Shown: piece by piece, positions 1-56,260 of the stretch
Layout: each line of letters begins with the position of its first letter
Numbering within the stretch: position 1 is the stretch's first letter
Assembly: GCA_013398295.1 (NCBI GenBank)
Contig: VZSF01003498.1
Span: 88,810 to 152,809 of the forward strand
Direction: 5' to 3'
DNA from: Chionis minor
Taxonomy: Eukaryota > Chordata > Aves > Charadriiformes > Chionididae
DNA: 64,000 nucleotides
Program-made: the position numbers and the translations under genes
The notes under the pieces: generated by a model
The model's database searches: none
Seen by the model: only the letters and a program-made list of their open reading frames with translations
What the model was told of the DNA's origin: nothing

Positions 1-219
1 CCGCCGCCCGCCGGGCCGGCCTACCCCGGCGCCGGCCGCCTCCCCGGCGCCCCGCCTCAGGGTGCCCCCTCCTCGGCCCCGCCACCGCCCGCCCTTACCT
101 CCGTGGCGGCCTGGCGTGGCGACGAAGGCCCGAACGCTGCCGGCGGCGACGGGGGAAGAGGCAGGAAAAGGGGGTGGGAAACGGCAGCGGCGATGCCGCG
201 GCGCTTTCCCCGCCTGCGC
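1..219 (-). promoter_or_regulatory. CpG-island fragment with possible 5' UTR exon of an off-window minus-strand gene
   Basis: The first 219 bases are extremely GC- and CpG-rich, unlike everything to the right, and end at a single N. Read on the minus strand, the sequence to position 99 is followed by a good splice donor (GGAG|GTAAGG, GT at 98-97). There is no ATG in the stretch 219-99, so if this is an exon it is a non-coding first exon whose gene runs off the left edge. The plus strand is proline/alanine-rich in one frame, which is normal for CpG islands and not evidence of coding. In mammals UBA6 lies downstream of the TMPRSS11 cluster on the same strand, so its promoter would fit the position, but nothing in the sequence identifies it. 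The island could also be misjoined at the N. Confidence 0.35.
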
Positions 220-220
220 N
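220..220. other. Single ambiguous base (N) at a sharp composition break
   Basis: One N separates GC-rich sequence from ordinary AT-rich sequence beginning CTATCTGCATCC. A lone N at such a break suggests a collapsed gap or contig join. Confidence 0.8.
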
Positions 221-3200
221 CTATCTGCATCCTACAGTACACAAGAAAAAAAGGCAAGCCTTTTCCCTATCTTGCTTGGGTTTGGGGGAACTTCTAGGGG
301 CAAGAAGACCCAAGTTTTATCCTCTTTGTGAACATCCAATGCATTATTTTAGCATTTATCTCTCTCTAGTGAACAGAGTTCTAGCAACTGTCCACATCTT
401 CCGCAAGATTTACACGTCAGTCCAACAATGCACACAGCTTTTGTACTGAATTAGTAACAAAGGCTACAGGCAGCTGGACAATACTGCACTTGTTCAAACA
501 CAGGCTATGCTTTGGCCAGATCAGGGTGAAAGTACTTAACTTGTCTGCTACACAGCTTATTTGTGACACAGAGAAAGAATTAGAGAAAACAGATTGGGCA
601 AATTTCAAAGAACCACTAGAGGCCACTAGAAGTCTGAAAAGTTGCACTGAAAGATGGGATAAAGGGATAAAGCAGTTCAGTTCTTCAGGATGATGAATGC
701 TATTCTTAACAGTAAAGGAATTGATATTTAAGGCTGGTATTTGCTTTGTAGGTTTTTCACATAATACATAAAACTCAGAAAATACAAGAATAAAAAAAAT
801 TCTATTATTTTAATAAAGTAATTTTAAAGAGCAGTGCAGGTACCTGATGAATAGAATTAACAGGAGTCCCAGGTATAAAGGGTGGGAAAAAAGTGAAGGA
901 AAATTTAAAGACAGCAAAAAAGTTTTGCCAGTTTTTTCAGTTTTGCCACTTTGCTAATTTTTAGTTCACTCAGTGATTTTTACCTTTAGTTTTGTGGTTT
1001 TTTTCCTTAAAAATAAACCTGTTTCATTTTTTTTTTTTCAGGTTAAACTAACAATTCTTAAGAACTTGCCAATCAAATGTGTTATGAAAAAAAATAACCT
1101 GCTACATACCACCTTTTGGTCCTGGTTATTGCATTTTTAAGATACCAGTCACTTCAATATGCAGTCATGTCACATGCAACAGATTTTGCACAGTAACAGT
1201 GGATAATGAAGAGCCTTTTGCCTAAGCAGAGAAACGGCAACATCCAGTTAATTCTCACCTGACAGTTTAGCGGTAATTAAGCAAAGATGAAACATCAGTG
1301 GAACTGTGAACATGGGCATGCTAAAATAAATTGGCGAATAAAAATGGACAGGTTCTCTTTACCCCAGAAGCCGAAGAAACTCGTTCCCAAATGGATCAAT
1401 TAGTAGGTGTACTCAGGAGCCCTCTAGTTTGATGGTACCAAATAAAAAAAATACAGTCTCCCAAGACTGCAAAATTTGAAACACCTAGAGCCATTTGACT
1501 TTTCTTTTTCCCCACAGCATCCTCTTTTAAAAATACACATGATCCTAAAATCTTAGTGGATTTGGTTAAACAAATTAATTCTAAAAGAAATCTCAACTCC
1601 GTATTTGAGTGAAGTTGCTGTGAGCAAGGCTGTCAGTGTACTGACTTCCTGAAACAATGGGCGGTATGTGGCTGTGCTCAGGAGAACATCACCACCTCTG
1701 GACTTGAGCCTCTTCATGCCCAAAATCCCCACGACTTCCTTTTATGTGCACTACTGTAGATTCACTCTGCGTGCAGGTATCGAATACATCTTTAAAGCCG
1801 GTATTTTCAAAAGGAGCTGAAGCTGATAGAGCTGCAAATCTCCTTTCCATCTGCTGGGAAAATCCCAGCCACTTGCACTTCCTTTTTTTTTCAGTCTTTT
1901 AATTTCCTTATTTCCAGGCACGATTTCACATTCTTAATGGGGACTCCAAAGTGAGGGTTTAGGGGGATGCATGTTTTCCTGATATATTTAGTTAATAAGC
2001 AAAACAGCAGACAAAACTATGCCGTTTTCTCCCTAAAAATATGTTATTTAAAAGTACTAAGGCCAACACAATTCAGTTTATCACACAGACCAGTGCAGAA
2101 ATGATCATAAATCCACATCAGCATCCTTCAAGTGGGTTTCCAAATATCCTGCCACAAGCTATGGCTTGCCGACAGCTCTTGCAGAAGCGAGGTGCTGACT
2201 GACAAGGCTTTGTGTCTTTGGCACAATGTGCAGCGTAGGAGGAGTGCTTTGCTGGCATGTTTAAAAGGACTCCAGCTTCCCAATGGGGTGGGCCAAAGGA
2301 TCCTGTCACTTAAGGTTGCTCTAGCAAGTGACACCTTCCTAGAAACCACTTTAACAATGTTCTTAAAATCCTGATCCAGATAAACAAGGGCACCAATTAT
2401 CTAAGCTGGTTCCATGCTGGCATGTGCATGAATGCATTTCCAAAAGCAAGAGCCAGCTTTTCCATGCACGTGCAACCTCTAACGCAGCCTACAAGTTGCC
2501 AGATTCATTGGGTTAAATAATAACTTTTGGCTCTCAGTTCTTCTAATTTGTTAACAGGAACAGCAGATACGGAACTGGAGCTTTTACAAGCTTTACTTAA
2601 CTAGGGAATCCTGATGACGGATTGATGTCATTCAAACAGACCTCCTCACGTGATTAGACCTTGTGCAATCAGCCTCTTATTTCTTTCCCACTTGTGCTCC
2701 AGGCTGAAAATTAGAATTGGGCAAGCCTCAAACAACCCGATTTGAATAACCGGAAGTTTGGAACATGTTTCTTGGTGCTTTAAATCTGCCTGGGAGATCT
2801 CAGGAGTACTGGTACATCAGCTACATAGATCTCCCTACTGCCAATTTCCAGGAATGTCACGTTAGAAGGGTAAGTTTTTCCAAGGCCAGAAGCAAGGTGG
2901 TGGATTCTTGGATGACGCTTCAGATTCATTCTCGAATTTGCATTGCCCTAGCTTAACTGAAATTCACCTTTTGAATATTTTAGAAAAGTAGATGTCCCAC
3001 CTTGTCTTTGCTGACAGATCTCTAAAGCTCCAACCACTGCTAAAGACAATTCCTACGACAGGAATGAGCAGACAGAGCTGCAGTCTTACTGTCTTATATC
3101 AAAATAAGGAAGATTGTGTATGATTCAAAATAGACTAATTTTTAGCTTGGTTATTATTAAGCAAAAAAAGGACAAAAAAGGAGCCACTGTTTTTAAATAC

Positions 3201-5513
3201 ATTTAATGTTATGAAACATATTACCTTTATATCATTTAAATCCTTGCTAAGTCTTAACATGAACAATAATAAAAGGTTTTTAAAAATCTTTAATTACACA
3301 ATATTCTCTTTGTTTTATTCTACGGCAGAAAACAAACAGAGTCTTCATAAATAAAACACTGACGTGGAGTATATGACAAACCCAGGCCAGACAGTTTGCT
3401 AAAAAATTTGTGAAAAGTGCAGCTGGCTGGCTCAGGACTCCCTGAGTAAGGTAGACATTCTCCCACACACCTCTTGGCTGTTTGGCCTCTCATGAGAAAA
3501 TCTGAAATAAAGGCTGCCTTTCTCATGTTCAAGGTATTATATATACATGTCACTTGCAGTGTGAGGTAGGAACCAGTTTATAGGGGTTGTATCAAATCTG
3601 GGCCTCACCCCCTTATTGTTACCCCTGCATTTTCTAGGCAAAAATACAGATTTAAGTGCAAAACAAAGCTTTAGCTATCGATGACAGTAAACTAGTGTTT
3701 ACTTTCAATTGCAATTCGTCAGTTGATTATAAGGATGGACACTTGTCATGATTTTCACCTTCCAAGCAAAAAGAGGCACAAAAAAATAGATGTAATTTTT
3801 TTCCAAAGGATGCCTTCGAAAAAAGGGGACCTGAACACTAGAAGAAAACAGTGTTTCCAGGTGATCTAATACAAAAACATGAAGTTTCTATTTTGTAACT
3901 GAACCTGACCCAGAGTAAAATCTTAGTTGAAAAATAGCAGCAACTCAAAAGTGCATAAATTACAAACTTCATCAATAAATTAAGGAAACAGATTTGCTGC
4001 ATCTAACTATCCTCCTAACTGTCCCAAGATCCTTTTCATTTTATAATGGATGTGGAAAATCAGAATGAAGATACTCCTGTTTCAAAACCAAAACTAACCT
4101 AAAATCTTCAATAGATTTCTTTCTGAGATAAGGCATCTTGTCTTTTACTGAAATTCAAAAGATATTTAGAAAGACTGGAAGGAGCCTAATAATAAGACAA
4201 CCCCATCCTCCATCACTGAGGCTTAAACATGGGCTTTTCCATCCATATGTAGATTTGTAATTCAGGGTGTGAGTTTTCAAGAAATGCCGATCATCTCATT
4301 CCCAGGGATGCTGATTATTGGAGAGCTTGCCTGGTAGGAAGGCTGAGGAGAGATCCAGTCCTGAGCAGAAGGGGAGGCAAGATGCTTGGGAGAGATTTTC
4401 AGCTGTGGTAGGTTCAGCTGTGGGGCTTGCAGCTTCTCTCATGTTTCACAGGACTTCTGTGAGTCCTGCATTCATAGCCTAAGCAGTCCGGTGGCCATTC
4501 AAAGACTGAAGGAGGCAGTACTGGAGTGACATTTTGGATCCTCACATTGAAGGCCCGTGCTCTAGGGGACAGTAATAGTCACATCACTGGACCCTCTTCC
4601 ACCAGCAATCCATGAGATGTCACGCACAGAGGTAGGAAAAGTGCTTTATCAGTGTATAAGGATTGCATTTACTCTGAAGTTCTTTTTAGGACTGTTCTTT
4701 AATATGAAATTACTCTTCAGCCTCACAAGACAGGATCGTATTCATTCATGGCAGAGATGAATCCATCAGTGAAGCAAGACAGTATCACTAAATGCTTTCT
4801 TTGCAGCGAGATGGTTTCCACTGGCTGGCACGCCCTTGAAATAGCACTTTTTTCCTTGATCAAAAAAAGTAGTCCCTAGATTACTTGTGGTGAATATCTA
4901 TTTTTCCTTTAGCACAAATTCAAATGCTGGGTTTCCTTCCAGGGAGGTTGTTCATCCGGACTCACTTATTACAAACAAATTTGGGTAGAGCTTGTGTTTC
5001 TGTATCTTAAGCATATGTGAGTTGAACAGAGTAGATCTAGAAGGCAGCTGGTACAGAGGTAGCAGGACAGTGTTGTGATAAAGCACTTCTACAATAGCAC
5101 TTTCAAGTAACCTGAACTTCACAGAATCCACCAAAAATTTTCTGTTAAAAATGTGCTCTGAAAGAAGACCATCAAGCTTTTCTATTTTCCCTTCCATCTT
5201 ACTGCAAGCACAAAAATTGTCCTTTTCCTGAGCTAGGACCTACTCTCAGCCCTGGCTGATCCACTGTGAGCTACCAAGACCACCGAGCGGTGTGAGCATT
5301 GAGGGTCTTGGCTGCAGTCTGTGCAGATGATAGTCGCTAAGAAAAATAATCAAGGATTTGCTGTGCTAGAAACACAGCTGTGGCAGCATTTGCTTCACTG
5401 GAGGAAGAAGGTTCAGCTTCAGACATCAGCCATGGCTGAAGAAAAATTTCTTTTTTCCCTGGAAAAAAGTTTGTGTTTATAAAGCAGGTAAATTAGTAGT
5501 TTTTAAATTTAAG
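221..5513. other. Intergenic region, no gene recognised
   Basis: About 5.3 kb of AT-rich sequence. All open frames are short (under about 90 codons), lack family signatures and are not bounded by matching splice sites. There are short A/T homopolymer runs (for example the T run near 1029-1039) but no recognisable transposon, RNA gene or exon. It lies downstream of the 3' end of protease gene A. Confidence 0.6.
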
Positions 5514-5771
5514 TTTAATCATGTCAGTTCATAATTTCTTATAGGTGAGAATATTTCAAGGCTCAAAGATGAGGCAAGCAATCTCATATATTTAGTATAA
5601 ATTCTCAAGGGGTTAGGATCTCTGACAGCAAAGATAGCACTTGCTGTGGGCAAAAGTTGCTTCGGCCAAAACTACACAGGAATATATATACTAAAATATA
5701 ACCTTTCAGAATTACAGACAGATATGAGTTGCACGTAGTCTATGTAGTTAAATCCATTTTTGATTTTGGAA
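5514..5771 (-). promoter_or_regulatory. Possible 3' UTR and polyadenylation signal of gene A
   Basis: Downstream of the gene A stop codon (5774-5772, minus strand) the first signal-like hexamer I found is ATTAAA at 5519-5514, about 250 bases on. No AATAAA was seen closer. This is a weak assignment; the real cleavage site may be further left. Confidence 0.25.
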
Positions 5772-50058
<44,287 letters not shown>

Positions 50059-50088
50059 TGAGGCACGGCTGGCGCAACCCCCAGCACC

Positions 50089-53038
50089 CTGTGGGTTATT
50101 GCAAAACAAGGGAGCGAACTTCAGAATAAAAACAAACAGAGATAAGCATGGAGTTGATAAGGAGAATGTAACCTTCAGATCAGCTCCGCATCAAAGAGCT
50201 CCCCAGGCAGAGATGGACCGAGCAGATAAAGCCGCCCAGGCAAGAAGACTTGTTCTTCACCACAGCAGAACCGGAAGTGCGTGAGATTTCCCTTTTCCAG
50301 CACTCCCTTTCTGTCCAGCTTGTATCCCTACAGCAGGCCTTCTCCTGAGCAGCAGCACCTTCTACCGTACACTCACGGCAAAACCCACACAGGAGAGGCA
50401 CCACACTGTCCGCAACGCTAAGTCACTTGCCTCCTGAGATAGCCAACACAAAGGCCGAACGCAAAAACAAATAGAGACATAAATGGCTTGGTCAGCCAAG
50501 CCTGATCTCCCTCGGTGCTCACTCCTCCACAGCTGTCCTGGACTCCCTTGGCATCAGGGACATGACAACTATAAGTATGCAGCCTCCTAATTACATGTTA
50601 GTCATTTAATGGTTGGCATAACCCCGCCTGTGGAAAATGCTTACTCTGTGAAAAGGGCCACCAATCTCCTTGGAATTCCCTTCTCCCAGCACAAATATGA
50701 TTCTCCAGAGCCAGCTGGAGAGGGGAAAAATGGATATTCGCTAGTGAGAAATTCTGCAGTTGCATCTAAATCCCAAACCAGAAAGGAAAATTACCAGAAA
50801 CCAAATCTCTGGTTTCTAGTCTTCGATGCACTTTGGATTTGTGCCAAAAAGTTTGAAGCATTTGGTTTTCCAATGAAGTCTCAAGATTTCAGTCATTTTT
50901 ATGGGAACACTTCTTATCTTCCAGAAAGAACCTCAGCAACAGAGGGAAAAAAAACCCAAAAACCCCATCAAGAGGAAAATTTCACCTAATCATACCAAGT
51001 TCTTTTCCATCTTTTCCCAAAGATGCGCATTCACAGGCACTTCAATGCAATTATAGAAGCAAGTGTCTGGACAGCCCATTTTTAGGACAGTGGGAAAAGC
51101 TGAGCACTGCTGCACAGCATCTCCCATTTCTCGAACACTGATTTTTTCCTTTGCTTTGATCAAACCAATTGCTTTTGATAGGGGCTTCTCCTAGCTCTCC
51201 ATAGAAAGGGCATTGTTGCAGTTCCCTGCCTTATGTGGCGCTTTACTGACTGAATACACAGTTACCTGTCAAGTACTAATATCCTCCCTGGGCACTTCCC
51301 CTTCCCACCCCCTACACCTGCCTTGTTATTTTCTTTTTTGAGATTAGTAAAACTCAAAAAAGTTTATGCACAAAGGAAATCCCTGCTCCACCCAGAAACA
51401 CACGCACACCCACAGGAACTCCGTCACTTGATGGAGTGCTGGACATGGATTACAAACTAATTCAATCCAGGAATCAAGAAAATACCTTAAAATTCCTTGG
51501 TTTAATTTTTTTGTTGTTTTTTAATATTGTGATCACAAAACCTGTCATCCTTACAAAACACACTCCTAGAACAGAAAAAGCTTAATTAAGTTTGGGATGT
51601 AATGCAAAGAAGGACATAGCAGTTTCTGCCCAGAATGGTCTGGCTGAGGCTGTGCATAGTAGTCTGCTCACAGAGATAAAAGTTGGCGGCATTGTTAGTA
51701 TTTACAGATTACTAACCCAGTGCCCTGAGTACCCCAGTCAAGCACAGTGGGAAAAGGTGGCCCTCGAACTGTTCACGCTGTAAGATGCACAGAATTTTCC
51801 CAGTTGTGCCCAGAAGTTCAAAGACCAGCTCTACCCACCTGGGTCAGGTAAAAAACATATTCCAGCAGACGAAGGGTTTAGCAAACAGCTAGAGTTTGAG
51901 ACAAAAGTTACCTGAGATCTTGGTCTCTGCAACAAGATTTTGTGGAGATGAAGAGCATTCATTAGAAGAATACCAGGTTGCAAAGGGTCTCAGGAGGTAG
52001 TGCTAGAGGAATGGCCTTGCACAACAGATGAATGAACTTGTGGTAACTTTCTGAGCACACCAGGACAAACCTTCCTGTTGTTACTCCAGAGCATGAACAA
52101 CAGAGATATTCCAAAACTGTGGCTTGATTTCCCTACAAGCAAAAATTTTTTGTGATCTGCCTAATAAAAATTGAAGTAGGTTGCTTTTGTTTTCAAATTA
52201 ATTAACAATTAAAATGAAATGTCCTGGAAAACAGTGGGAAATAAGGGAATACACTTGCCTGTGTCAGATTATGCAAAATTAACTTACACATACCTCTCCC
52301 CCATGAACAATGGTACACACAGGCCAAGAAAAGACAATCATTAAGGAAAAAATGTCCTCACAATAAATTAGCAAGTTGTAAACTGCTTGCTATTACGGGG
52401 TTATTCAGTTAGCTAAGGCAGTTACTGACCTTTTTGGTTAACAGTAGGGAAGCAATACTGAAACTAGCTATCAAAGTGTGGGGTGGAAATCTGAGAATGT
52501 GGGTGCACAAGATTTTGTGAATGAAAGTGTAAAAAGATGTAATGACCATTCTCTCCATTTAACCCTGCAAAGTCAGCCCATCCCGTCAGACAGACTCCTT
52601 GCCTAAGAATGGTAATAATAGGCTACCTCGGTTTATGTTTGCATACTTACATAGAGTGGCTGTAGAGACGAAGAATGCCTTTAGAGACAACCATTGGCCA
52701 GCCCCATAGCAATAACAACTTCGGAATTTACAAGCAAAGATGTTTTACATAATTGTCTACTAGTTACTCAACCCAGGCCATGAATTTTAGACCAAAGACA
52801 GCGGTCAGTCATCACTTTTAAACTGAGAAGTGAACGTTCTTGCCAGTGTTATTTAACAGAACTGACAGAAGTGCTGTTAAACAGCATGGCCTCAAACAAC
52901 CTAAGCTAATTAGACCTGCTTTGAGCAGGGGTTTTGATGAGATGACCTCTGTACATCCCTCCCAATCTAAATTACTGTGTGATTCTGTGAGCATCTGATA
53001 AGACCAAACTGGTACACTGCAACAAAATCCTTTCCTAG
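50089..53038. other. Intergenic sequence upstream of gene A
   Basis: The gene A promoter should lie here or in a further upstream 5' exon. No CpG island or clear TATA-initiator pair was seen. Open frames are short. A CR1 3' tail lies at 52912-52990. Confidence 0.5.
52912..52990 (+). mobile_element. CR1 LINE 3'-end fragment
   Basis: The segment GACCTGCTTTGAGCAGGGG...GATGACCTCTGTACATCCCTCCCAA...TGTGATTCTGTGA is the diverged 3' UTR end of CR1 elements, plus orientation. Only about 80 bp are recognisable. Confidence 0.75.
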
Positions 53039-53044
53039 GACAAG

Positions 53045-53694
53045 TGTCCTGGTTTGAGCAACACGGGAGTAATTTCTCTTCTAATGCTTGGGTAAACTTC
53101 ACTTTCAGAAGATTCTAGTGTCTGAATTTGTGAAAATACTTACTTTATGGCCAGCTATGGTGTGTGGGTTTCAAGGTCTCAGTGTTTTCAAGCTCGCCAG
53201 GTGCAGGATGAGGAGGAGCAAGACCTGGACACTTGACCCGCGCTGGTCAACAGGATTATTTCATACCATGAACATCACGTTCAATATAAATTAGAAAGTT
53301 TGCTGCAAAGTGTTTGCTCTCTCTTAATGGCTGTGATCCAGAGAACTTCTTTGTCCTGGTTCTGGACCCCTGAGACCTTCATTCCCTCCTGAAGCCGTAG
53401 CACTTGCAGTGTCCAACATTTGCTGCCCACTACTGGGACTGCACAGCTTCCAACTCATAAAATTAGTTGAGTATAATCCTTGTATATTTTGTATTGGTAT
53501 CGGGATCGATATTGGTTTTTTAGTGTTATAAATGTTAATTATCTAGTCTTATTCTATTAAATCTGTTTATATTTCAGCCCCCGGGTTTCCTTGTTTTTTT
53601 TCCAATTCCCCTTCCTGGGTGGGGAGGGGTAATCAAGTGACAGAATAATTGTCTGAACAACAATAAATTGTTGCGGGTTTCTCAAACCGTAACA
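53045..53694 (+). mobile_element. Solo ERV LTR with perfect 6-bp target duplication
   Basis: 650 bp from TGTCCTGGTTTGAGCAAC to TCAAACCGTAACA (TG...CA ends), flanked by identical hexamers GACAAG at 53039-53044 and 53695-53700. It has an AT-rich 3' half with TATTAAATC near 53556 before CCCCCGGGTTTCC. Apart from the first bases it does not look like the LTR at 55.5 kb, so it is a separate family. A 6-bp duplication is typical of ERVK-like elements in birds. No internal region is present. Confidence 0.85.
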
Positions 53695-53700
53695 GACAAG

Positions 53701-55469
53701 TCCACTCATTTTCCATCAGCACACCTTGACAGCTCAGTTATGGCTTCAGGCCTCCCCTCCTGAAAAATACAAAGACATCTTGTATTTGGCCTTCAAAATT
53801 CAGGGGAAGCTCTAAACGAGCTGTATTTCTTTATACTTTTTAACTTCATCTGTAGACATGCTACACAACTTTCCTGTTTTGACAAAAAAAGGTCACCAGT
53901 TAGTTTATTATCCCATGCTTTCCTTTGCCACGTGAAATTCCCAGGCATGGCTTTTAATAACTGTTGCGTAGAAGAACAAACCCAGAAAATCCACTAAAAG
54001 GACAGAATGATTCTCCAGAGCCAACGTCAGGGCTGGGAGAGAAGCCAGGTCCTTTATCTTGAGCCTTGAAAAGTCACTCGGGGCCAGATTTTATTACGTG
54101 CCCATGCAGCTTTGAGATACTGAAGGTGCGGAGGCTCTCAGATGCTGTAGCAATGGCCTCAAGCTCAGAAGTATGCTAGATCCTGCCCCGGTTGGTTTCC
54201 AAACAGTCCCTCTTTCCAGGCCCTTGTAACAGAAACTGCTACACCCCTCTGAGTTGCAGCCAGATAGGCCAGCCCAGAATACCGACAACGCCCTTAGACA
54301 ACAGAAATCCCCCACTGCCAGAGTCATTAAAAAAGAATTCATAGCCCGTCACCCCATCCGAGGCAAGAAGGGAGCACACATGTACCTGTCCTCTGCAGCT
54401 GCTCAGCCAGAGCTGCTGCTAGGTACAGTGAAACAGGCCAGCCCGCATTTTCTCCCAGGTGTTGCCTAGCAAACAGGCTAACAACCTGCTCTTTACATCC
54501 CCTGCACAAATCCTCTGCTCCCAGTCAAGATACACGGCATCTACAAAGACACGGGAGATCTTTATATGAATTGGACTACACCTACAAAGAAGTAAGGCAC
54601 ATTAAAATACAAATAAACCCTTCAGAGGCACAGCTAAAATTAAACAGCAGAACAGCAGCATTGCTTCAAACATCAGACTTACTGGGAGCACTAACACAGA
54701 GCTCTGTGGAAGACAAAACACTCGAAACAAGACTTGTCCTACATCTCTGTGTCCCCAGAAAATGGTTAGCTTGGATTCGATTTCGTATTATTTGTTAGGA
54801 GCTAACTTGTCTGGTGGAAGCCAAACAGAGTCTGGCTCTTTCAGATGCTTTCTGCTACAGCTATTACCTGTTCCAGTTTGCTCTGCAGCAGCATGCAAGA
54901 TCCTAAATGTGATTCTTGTGAGCAACAATTTATCATACCTTGAGTTAGACTTCAAGGCTTCAAAAGACTAAATTAGACATAATGAAAATGAAGCCTAAGC
55001 CCACCATCCACCATTTCAACTCTGGCTGTCCTTTCAGCCACAGTTCAGGAGCTGAGTCACTCTGATGGAAGAATGCAGTGTGCTTCAGGCAGGACTGCTC
55101 AGTACCAAATGAGGGTCCCACTTGGTTCTCTGCCTCCCTGTGAGACCTTCTGGCTGAGCTGACTCTTGGGTAACCTGCTTTCTGCCTAGGAGGTGCAGAA
55201 TGGATTGTTTTCCCTTCTGTGCCCTGCTATTCTCATTGATTACTCAATCAGTGGTAACAGTGCTAGACAAGTTGGGGACAACAGTGCTGGGTACTGCATC
55301 CAAGGGTCAAGTATGAAGACAACCTGGTGTCAGTCTTCTTTAGGTTGTCTACTAGAGCATTCACCTGTCACAGAAACAGTTGAGGGGCAGTCACCTCATC
55401 TGAGATGGTACCCACCACTTAGCCATGGCCATGTGCCTTTCCCTGAAGCTGCTAGGCACTTTGTGAGAA
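53701..55469. other. Intergenic sequence between two LTR insertions
   Basis: About 1.8 kb with no recognised gene. Short open frames (for example 54571-54971 plus) show no family features. Confidence 0.5.
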
Positions 55470-56260
55470 CAGAATCACAGAGTGGCTTAGGTGGTGTCCT
55501 GGTTCCAACTGGGACAGAGTTAATTTTCTTCCTAGTAGCTGGTATAGTGCTGTGTTTTGGATTTAGTATGAGAATAATGTTGACAACACACTGATGTTTT
55601 TGTTGCTGATCAGTAGTACTTACACTAAGTCAAGGAGTTTTCAGCTTCTCATGCTGCCTTGCCAGCGAGTAGGCTGGAGTTGCACAAGAAGCTGGGAGGG
55701 GACACAGCCGGGACAGCTGGCCCCGGCTGGCCAAAAGGATATTCTATACCATATGACATCATGCTCAGCATATAAACTGGGGGGAGTTGGCCCTGGGGTA
55801 GGGGGGGTGGTAATCACTGCTCAGGAACAGGTTGGGTATCAGACAGCAGGTGGTGAGTAACTGCATTGTGCATCACTTGTATTGGATATGCTTTTATCAT
55901 TATTATTTTCTCTTCTTTGTCTGCCCTATTAAACTGTCTTCATCTCAAGCCACAGCTGTTATGGGGTTTGTTGATGGGTTTTTTTGATTCTCTTTTCCAT
56001 CCCACTGGGTGGGGGCAGGAGTGAGCTAACAGCAGCGTTGTGCTTAGCTGCCTGCCAGGCTAAACCACAATAGGTGGGAAGGGAACTCTGGAGATGGTCT
56101 AACCCTAAATCCCTGCTCAAAACAAGGACAGCTGGACTGGGGTGCTCAGACTCACGTCCAATAGGGTTTTGCATATCTTCAACGATGGAGACTCCATAAC
56201 CTCTCCTGACAACCTGCTCAATGTTCAACCTCTCTCACCGTAAAAAAAGTTTTTTCTAAT
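55470..56260 (-). mobile_element. CR1 LINE 3' fragment, interrupted by an LTR
   Basis: Read on the minus strand this is a CR1 3' UTR. The plus strand shows AGAATCACAGAGTGGCTTAGGTGG up to 55494 and resumes as GAAGGGAACTCTGGAGATGG after 56077, then TTTTGCATATCTTCAACGATGGAGACTCCATAACC. Removing the LTR and one copy of AGGTGG rebuilds the usual CR1 order. The 5' limit near 56260 is approximate. Confidence 0.8.
55495..56071 (+). mobile_element. Solo ERV LTR nested in CR1
   Basis: 577 bp from TGTCCTGGTTCCAACTGGGA to GCTAAACCACAAT, flanked by AGGTGG at 55489-55494 and 56072-56077 (6-bp target duplication within CR1 sequence). It contains a TATATAA-like CATATAAACTGGGG near 55767, a G-rich tract near 55779-55810 and a CTATTAAACTG block near 55927. 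It is the same family as the LTR at 42907-43420, in the opposite orientation. No internal sequence remains. Confidence 0.9.

Noticed and set aside
1..331. Plus-strand proline/alanine-rich open frames in the GC-rich end
   Set aside because: Frames in CpG islands stay open by composition, and these run across the N. The only specific signal there is a minus-strand splice donor.
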